DNA of 64,000 nucleotides, taken from NCBI GenBank assembly GCA_013368315.1, contig JAACJM010000192.1, positions 97,002-161,001 of the forward strand. The letters are read 5' to 3'. Source of the DNA: Tetrapyrgos nigripes (Eukaryota > Basidiomycota > Agaricomycetes > Agaricales > Campanellaceae). Each line of letters starts with the position of its first letter. The first letter of the stretch is position 1. The translations under genes were made by a program, and so were the position numbers. The notes below the pieces were generated by a model. That model saw only the letters and a list, made by a program, of their open reading frames with translations. It made no database searches and was not told the DNA's origin. This document shows positions 57,137 through 64,000 of this stretch, one piece after another.

Positions 57137-60100
57137 ATGTTTAATAGAGCAGCATCGTCTCCGACTAGAGGAACGAATGCAAAAGAAACTAGCGGTGACG
57201 AAAAGGATGTAAAGAGTACCTTTGGAAAATACAAGTCAGTAGCGGATAAGGTTAAGCCAGTTAAGACTGACTTACCGCCAGAATTCAGGATAACAAGGAA
57301 CATAACTGGCGATCCTTTAAAGATATACCAGAGTTACCTACGAATCCCCCTGAGGTTCATGCCTGGCAAAAGATACATGCCAGAAAGGAAGGAAATCATT
57401 GATCAGAATCATCCTGAAGGCTTTCTATGGCCTGAAGAAAGGAAACTGTTGCACGTACTTATGAAGTTACAAGAACTTGGCTTTGCGTGGAAAACGGAAG
57501 AAGCTGGGAACTTCAAAGTGGAATTTTTCCCCCAATCAAGTTAGCAGTTATCCCACATATACCTTGGTGGAAAAGAACTATCCTATACCACCAGGAAAAT
57601 ATGCGGAGATCTGTGAACTCATCAAGGAAAAGATAGCAGCAGGTACTTATGAGCCATGTAATGGAACGTTATCGAGGAAAATGGTTCTGTGTGTTAAAGA
57701 AAGATGGCAGAGTTTCGGATTGTACATAGTCTTGAACCTTTGAATAAAGTAACAATTCAACACTCAGGTGTGCCACCAGCAACCGCGGAATGTGGCTAGA
57801 GAGTTTATGGGAAGAGCTTGTCTAGGAACACTAGATATCTTCATTGGTTACGACCACAGATACATAGATGAAATCCTCAAGAGATATGTGACTGCTTTCC
57901 AGATGCATTTGGGTTGCATAGGCTGGTTAAACTACCTATGGGATGGACTAACTCAGTTCCTATATTCCATGATGATGTTACTTATATTCTTAAAGAAGAG
58001 ATACCTCATGTTACTATTCCTTATGTAGATGATGTAGCCGCTAAAAGGTCCAGTGTCTAGATATGAGACTGAAAATGGAGGATATGAGACTATACCAGAA
58101 ATCCGGGCATAAGGCGTTTCGTTTGGGGAACACTTCCAGAATGTGAAATAGAAATCATTCAGAGAATGAAGTACGCTGGTGGTACTCTCTCTGGGAAAGA
58201 AGACTTTCTTGTGTAACCCAGAAGCCACAATTGTAGGCCACAAGTGTACTTACGAAGGAAGAGAACCAGATGAAAAGACTGTGGAAGTAATTAGACAATG
58301 GGCCCGAGCCTAAAGACCTTTCTGAACTAAGAAGTTTCTTAGGTAGCTGCAGGAACTTTGAGGGTCTATGTTAAAAGATTATGCAGAAACAGCAGGGACC
58401 TTTTGTATGATCTAACAAGAACGTACCATGGCAGTGACTAGCATTGAACAGTCGGCCTTTGATAAAGTCAAAGTAGCGATTACAATAGCGCCACCATAAA
58501 AGCAGTGAAAGTACGATCATGCAAAAGGGATTGGATTAGCAGTAGATACTTCCTACAAAGCTATGGGAGTACTATCTCTTTCAAGAAGAACGAGCTAGAC
58601 TCTAAGAAGAAGGATTATCCTATACTTCGGATCTATAAGACTCAATGATAGAGAAGCAAGGTTCTCACAATCAAAGAGAGAGCTTTACAGGCTAAAACTA
58701 GCGCTTGAAGACTCTTTCTACTACACTTACGGGTGTTGAGATCTCATTGTCTATACAGACGCTAGTTACATTAAGGAATGTTGGATAATCCTAGTATGGG
58801 TTTCTAACGCTACTATCAATCGTTGGATCGAAGACATTAGGAAGTATCAATTCGAACTAGTGCATGTAAAAGGCAAGACTCACATATTAGCGGATGGATT
58901 GTCTAGAAGACCTTCATCGGAATGTTCAGAAGGTACCTAGAGCTCAACCTAAAGTCGAAGAAGACGAAAATGGATGAGGACGATGGGCTTCCTTTTACGA
59001 TTCCGATATGGGTGAAGACGAAACTGAAGCACCGTTGGAGTTTGAGGACTTTAAGCACCTCATTGACACTAGAGGAGGCTACTTACATGGATTGGCAAAA
59101 GAAATGGAAACTATAGAGGATGAAATTCAAGAAGAGTTTGGATGAAGAAAAGAGTTCTGTCTGTTAGACGACAGAAACTGGCGAATCTATAGGACTTGTG
59201 GAGATAGGAGTAATGGAGCACTATTACTACTTACCCTCAATTTGCACAAGTGGCAGTTTCACCTGCCAAAAGATGAAAACTGGTTAACTGAACATCTTAT
59301 GTATAGCGAGCGTCATAGGTCGGCAGAAGCCAAGGACTTAGATGAGATAATGCCACTAATCAAGGAAGTACTTATCAGACCCGTCTGGGTCAACCCTAAA
59401 GGATGTCACCGCTAAAAGAAGAAAAGAGTAATAAAAGAAAGCTAAGCAATTCTTCCTTGACAAAGAAGGAGATTGTATCACACAAATACTGAGTTTAACA
59501 GTCAACACCAACTCTATGTACCTAAGGAAAAGAGGATGTATATGATGCACTCAGCTCATGATCATCTCAGCCATAAAGGTGTATATGCAACTGATGCTAT
59601 TATCTCTAAGAGATTCTGGTGGCCAGATATTGAGGGGATGTCCAATGGTTTGTATACAACTTGTGAAAGAGTGTCAAGCTCGCCAGTTGAGACTACCAAA
59701 GATCCCACCTACTTTGACGCATACACCATCGCTATTCCAGAAAGTACATGTAGATACGTTTAAAGTTACACCCGCTAGTAATGGATGCAAGAATGTAGTC
59801 CATGGTCGATGTGCTTTATCTAGATGGTCTGAAGGACGAGCTTTAAACATGATACCGCTAAAGCTATTGCAGGAATGGTTCTTTGAGGATATCGTGTGTA
59901 GATGGGAGTACCTGAAGAAGTGGTGACTGATAATGCCCCACAAATGAAGAATGTTCTTCAATGGCTAGAAGATAAGTATGGAGTCAGAGGTATTCGTATC
60001 TCAGCGTATAACTCTCAAGCCAACGGAGTTATTGAATCGCGCTCACTTTGACATTCGACAAGCTGCTAGTAAAAGCTACTGGTGGTGACTTAAACAAATG

Positions 60101-60640
60101 GTATTGGTTCTTGAAACCTGTATTGTGGGCAGATAGAGTAACACCTAGAAAGGTCTAGGATGTTTCTCCTTACTTTTATAGCTTTGGGGGCTGAACCCAT
60201 TACTACCGTTCGACATAGTAGAATCGACTTGGTTAGTTAAAACTACCGGACGAGTCTTAACTACAGAAGATTAGTATGGTTATAGGAGCCCAGCTTTGGC
60301 GAAGCATAGAGTTCATGTTGAAGACATGATTCGACGTGTAAACGATCATAAAAGAGCAGAATTAAAGAGATTTGGAAAAGAAAGTATAGGAATGTGATTA
60401 AAGACTGGGACTTTAAACCTGGAACGCTAGTTCAAGTTCATACACTTGCACAGAGAAAAGCCTAGATAAGAAAATGTATCCAAGATACATTGGGACCCTA
60501 TGATAGTTATCAAACGCACTTGAGGAGGAGCCATATATCTTAGCAGAAATGGACGGAACTGTCCTACGAGAAAAAGTAGCAGCGTTCAGAGTCATTCCTC
60601 ATAAAGCGAGATATGAACCCATTGAACTACCTTTCAGACA
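57137..60640 (+). pseudogene. RT, RNase H and integrase of gypsy element 2
   Basis: Pieces in all three frames: LPPEFRITRNITGDPL and YMPERKEIIDQNHPEGFLWP (57137), NYPIPPGKYAEICELIKEKI (57477), REFMGRACLGTLDIFIGYDH (RT motif A, 57790), PYVDDV near 58018 (YVDD), RNase H with YFGSIRLNDREARFSQSKRE and VYTDAS (58620-58760), WIEDIRKYQFELVHVKGKTH with LADGLSRRP, the integrase zinc finger HDHLSHKGVYATDAIISKRF / CKECQARQ (59530-59690), HVDTF, and VTDNAPQMKNVLQWLEDKYG with AYNSQANGVIE (59920-60040), giving the D,D,E core. At least six frame changes and many stops. Dead pol with complete domain order. Confidence 0.75.
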
Positions 60641-61039
60641 TACATAAGCTAATAGACTTGAATCCTGAACAGCTTAGAAAGTATGGTAGAATAGGACGAT
60701 CCAACTGAGGAAGTCATGGACCCAGGCGAAGACTATATCTTTGATCAAATGCCTAAACTGAGACCACCACAGTATGACTCTAGCGGTGAACTGGAGTAAC
60801 TGGCGGTGAACTGAATCAACTGAGATAGTGGAAGAGAACTGAGATAGTAGAAGAACCAGAAGACGAGACTAGCGATGCAGAACCTATTCGTAGACCTAGG
60901 ACTCGATCTAGTAAAAAGAGATAGTTGGATTATAAAAAATCCACACCTATCCGCAGTGGGTAACGTTTGTTCCATAGGAGCAATCGACTGCTACAGATTC
61001 ACAGGCGTTACCGACACCGCGGATAGGTGATGGGAATGC
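60641..61039. other. Tail of gypsy element 2 pol; no separate gene
   Basis: A Glu-rich broken frame (about 60720-60920) probably continues the pol C-terminus. Nothing else recognised. Confidence 0.4.
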
Positions 61040-61132
61040 GTAAGTCCTTGGAATCGAACCAAGCACTGCGGAAAGACGAGGCACCTTAAGCGCATTGGAT
61101 CCCGCTGTGTTAACCACTACCACCAGACTCAC
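61040..61132 (-). tRNA. tRNA-like sequence, class II shape, anticodon unclear
   Basis: The 7-nt ends GTGAGTC and GACTTAC pair (one G-U). The T arm CTTGG-TTCGATT-CCAAG is perfect. The D arm has GTG..GTGGTTAA..CAC. The 43 nt between hold a short stem AGCG/CGCT and a long variable part, giving 93 nt overall, as in Leu/Ser tRNAs with or without an intron. No normal anticodon loop can be assigned (candidates CTTAAGG or GATCCAAT), so this may be a tRNA pseudogene carried by the element. Confidence 0.4.
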
Positions 61133-62240
61133 TGATGGTATCTTAACAATGACCCAGACTAGGTACTAGCAGGTAACTGCTAGTTGCAAAAAAGTTGAAG
61201 TGCCAAGCGACGCTAAAAGGCTAGAAAGTGGAAGCGAGGGGTCTTAAGCGGTTAAAATCCTTCTTGAAGTATCTACTATACAAACTGGTAGCTACTTCTC
61301 TGCTAAAACTAGCGAGGTTTGATATCTAAGTACTGGCATTCTTGGGATGACCCACTGGCGGTTAAGTGTAAACTATAGAATGAGACGTACTATAAGAAGC
61401 GGAAAAAATGTGAACTAAACGGAGTAAACTTACTGGCTAACGGAATATCCCAGAAATGGGATCTCAGCCCAGGGCGTATCTTGGAAACAAGTCGTATTCG
61501 GTCTCCCGAGCCACAGTTAGGATTTTGGATTTTGGGCTAGGAATGGTCTAAGGTCAGAACTAAGGATCGAGAGAACCGCTATAGAATGACAAATGTACAA
61601 GTGGCTCATGGACTTCATGACTCGAAGGCGACTAGTAGGTCTAGCCGCCAATCAAACGATTCAGATTTGGCACATGATTGGTGTTCCAGTAACCAGTACA
61701 GTATCGCTGAGTGTACATTTGATGCACTAGACTATGAGAATAGCCCTTTGAATTCCAATGATCACGGTGACAGACACAAAGCAAGAGTCAAGCCCAATCA
61801 AATGGCCGAGAATGCAATAGATGCAAGCCATTAGCGGATGTCCTGTACTAATCAGCTTTTAGTTGGGGGGAGGCAAAGGCAACAAAGTCAATCTCCTACC
61901 AAGAATTAGCAACGTTAAAACATCCTAACTGGAACATCTATACCGCGAGTTCAGATATCAAAGGAAAACTGTGGAAGTTGATGTTTGAAAATAATGACTG
62001 ACAGTAGTGCCTGAAAAGACTCCAATGGGTCTGAGTATAGAACTTAGACGTCATAACGAGTTTACTTTGACCGGTACTCAGGAGTGTCAACAGAAAACAA
62101 ATGGAGACAACAATTTACAATTGACTTGGCACTAGCGAGACAGTACTAAGTACTAGGTTATGCTACGAACTACATAACTAAGTGGACTTGGAAGAAGCAG
62201 TGGCTACATTAGCAATGGGGATAACAGACCAGAGCCCTCT
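61133..62240. other. Non-coding or decayed 3' part of gypsy element 2
   Basis: Contains a polypurine tract GTTGGGGGGAGG at 61862-61873. The plus frame 61586-61834 (82 codons) has no family support. TAGCGG occurs at about 61834. Confidence 0.45.
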
Positions 62241-63582
62241 TTACCGTTGGGGGACAAAACCATTAAGTTCCTCTTTGGTGGCAGAAGCCTTGTCTTTGAT
62301 CTCAGTACAGCCAACTTGGCTTCAATCACAGACACAAGGTTGTTGTATGAACCACGGTAGTGACTAGCCAAGAAGTGCATCTGGTGAGCCACAGATAGTA
62401 GCTCGTTTCGCAAGAAGTTCTGCAATGCGTTTAGAGACTCATCTGGGAGTTTGTGATAATCAAAGAACGTCCCAATGTTAGTCTTGCAAGCAGATCCTCA
62501 GGAGTCTCATAGGTTCTAAAAGAGAATCAATTAGCAGTTAATAATAATGAAGTCAAAGAGAACAACTTACCATCCGTAGGAGGGTTGAAGTTGTTAACAG
62601 AACCAGTGAAGACTCGGTTCTTTTTGCTGCGACTAGCGGCTTCCTCTTGACGGTTAGCCTCTGCCTTACGAAGGTAATAGTCAGCCTTGAAGTACTGCTG
62701 AGAAGAGGTATCAAGCCCCTTAATCGAGGCATAAGGAAGAGATATGGTGGTTGCACGTTTAGCAGTAGCACGAGTAACAGCAGCGGTAGCTGGAGTCTTC
62801 TAAGTAAAGGGCTTAGTTAGGACTAGTGATTAAAAGAGATGAATGGAACTGGGCGTACCGAATGCTTAGGAATCTTGGGAAGATCCTTAAGGTTTTTTAG
62901 CGGTGCTAGAGGAACTGGCGTGTATCGAAGCAGACAAGCCAGCCTCGCCCATCTAGTGGTTAGTACACTATTAGTTGAATAGTCAGGGATAAATAGGGAT
63001 GTAGACGTACCACAATGTCGTTGGGATCGTAATGACCTCAACGTCGGATTTCCCCACTGTCTTCAACAATAGGAGCAGAAACGATGCGCTAGAAAAATCA
63101 TAAGTGAGAAGGAGTATCATATTTTAGCGGTATAGGACGCACCTTGTGTTTACCATTCTTGATAATGGTTATGTTGTTACCAGGAACATCGTTACGACCA
63201 CGAGCCTTGTTGAGAGTATCAACGAAGTTAGTGATCTTGTCCAAGCAGTGGAGCTTGTTCTTGTCGACGTTGTACAAATCGGCGAAGACCTTAATGTTCT
63301 CTGCATGGCGCAAGTAAGCATTGACGCAAGCTCGTTTTTGCGGAACTCCTTGATGTCGAAATGCTCGACTAGCGATGAACAACGAATAAGTACAACGTAC
63401 CAACAACAAAGTGACAGTAAATACTGACCAAGGCATCTGTAGTTCTGAAGAGCAGTGACAACGAGGGCCGCATTCTTGAGCTTCAAGAGAGCAATGGCAT
63501 TGACAGAGTCGCAAGCTTCAGCAACCTTGGCAATCCAAGCGTCAGCATCGAAGAAGAAGTAGTTTTGGAAGTAGGTGGACAT
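62241..63582 (-). CDS. Spliced antisense gene downstream of gypsy element 2 pol (unknown)
   Basis: ATG at 63582-63580 opens MSTYFQNYFFFDADAWIAKV. Introns with consensus borders are 63369-63428, 63089-63142 (GTGCGT...TTCTAG), 63010 downward, and about 62500-62575 with acceptor CCTGAG. Exons read KLKNAALVVTALQNYRCL, then VEHFDIKEFRK, NAYLRHAENIKVFADLYNVD, GRNDVPGNNITIIKNGKHK, RIVSAPIVEDSG, TTISLPYASIKGLDTSSQQY, FTGSVNNFNPPTDG and LNALQNFLRNELLSVAHQMH. Single-base shifts in an A5 run (about 63340) and a G4 run (about 63053) break it unless they are sequencing errors. No family is recognised. Its place between pol and the polypurine tract, antisense, recalls extra ORFs of Tat/Ogre-type gypsy elements, but homology to those is not claimed. 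Confidence 0.5.
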
Positions 63583-63720
63583 AGTAATAGAGCTGAGAGA
63601 TGTACGATGGTAGAACTCGTTTTGAGGAATTGAGCTCTCAAAATTGGCGTCTTTTATACTCGACTGGCGGTCTATCTCTGCTGCTATGACATACTTCCTC
63701 AAGGACGATGAAACTTTTCA

Positions 63721-63732
63721 GTTGGGGGGAGG
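63721..63732 (+). promoter_or_regulatory. Polypurine tract, probable plus-strand primer of gypsy element 2
   Basis: GTTGGGGGGAGG directly after the antisense gene; the 3' LTR would begin about 63733. An identical tract at 61862 suggests a duplicated or nested 3' end. Confidence 0.45.
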
Positions 63733-64000
63733 TATCCTAAGCCCTGTAGAAAATTCGGAAATTCAGAAATGTCGGTCTTAGACAGATATTTCAAATTTTG
63801 GATACAGGTGGAGGGAACTTAGATGATCATAACTAGAACTAGCAGCCTAAGGTTGTAAAGGAGAAGAACTATGTCACTCAAGTGATTTTGAAGATAAAAA
63901 TCAAAATCTAGCGTACTAGTGCTAAAGAGACGTCTTTGAAACGGTCAAGGATCAAATAAAGACCAAGACTGAAGGAAAAACAAAGTAGCGGTGAATACAG
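63733..64000. repeat. Possible start of 3' LTR of gypsy element 2
   Basis: Non-coding AT-rich end of the window after the polypurine tract. It could not be matched by eye to the 51.9-53.6 kb region, so its LTR identity is unproven. Confidence 0.3.

Larger units (their letters stand above)
53582..63732 (+). mobile_element. Ty3/gypsy retrotransposon 2, degraded, with extra antisense gene
   Basis: Primer-binding-site-like sequence at 53582-53602 (shares CCAC.GC.AGGGGGTA with element 1). Gag, protease, RT, RNase H and integrase follow in order to about 60640. An unusual 3 kb follows, with a tRNA-like sequence, an antisense spliced gene and a polypurine tract GTTGGGGGGAGG at 63721-63732 (a second copy at 61862-61873). 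The element may continue past the window edge. Confidence 0.65.

Overview
Organism: the window looks like nuclear DNA of an Agaricomycete (mushroom-forming basidiomycete). The signs are genes split by many short introns (about 48-80 nt, GTAAGT/GTGAGT...CAG), a NACHT-ankyrin gene with the N-terminal motifs of agaricomycete NLR-like proteins, two Plavaka-type transposases, basidiomycete-style Ty3/gypsy elements and many TIR elements. No rRNA, CRISPR or bacterial features were seen. It is a transposon-dominated accessory region, and most coding sequences are broken. Layout: (1) 1-717 holds the 5' end of a probable MCM4 helicase gene running off the left edge. (2) 900-4600 has three arrays of an 11-bp repeat (one a large hairpin), an imperfect tandem repeat and an intact-looking spliced gene of unknown function. 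(3) 6117-10366 is an NLR-like gene with 22 ankyrin repeats of high internal identity; single-base frameshifts disrupt it, one inside the Walker A motif. (4) 10604-11280 is a decayed App1-like phosphatidate phosphatase, followed by small TIR elements. (5) 14716-15931 is a gene built from tandemly duplicated exon+intron units. (6) 16.4-22.5 kb and 26.1-33.9 kb are two Plavaka elements, each with a transposase (minus) divergent from an accessory gene (plus); the second transposase is split by a 1.48-kb non-autonomous transposon. Between them lies a membrane-protein pseudogene carrying its own 1.2-kb TIR element with a target-site duplication. (7) 34-43 kb has dispersed repeats around an intact-looking class I terpene synthase, a ubiquitin-hydrolase-like gene and a truncated cytochrome P450. 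(8) 44.5-51.7 kb and about 52-64 kb are two degraded Ty3/gypsy elements. The second is dense in the hexamer TAGCGG and has a spliced antisense gene after pol. How the parts relate: the terpene synthase plus P450 remnant suggest a small terpene locus eroded by transposons. The two Plavaka units share one two-gene design. Lesions fall into two classes: many stops of the form TGA where CGA is expected (CpG to TpG), and several single-base shifts in homopolymers, which could be real decay or assembly errors. All homology calls come from motif recognition by eye; no database search was run.
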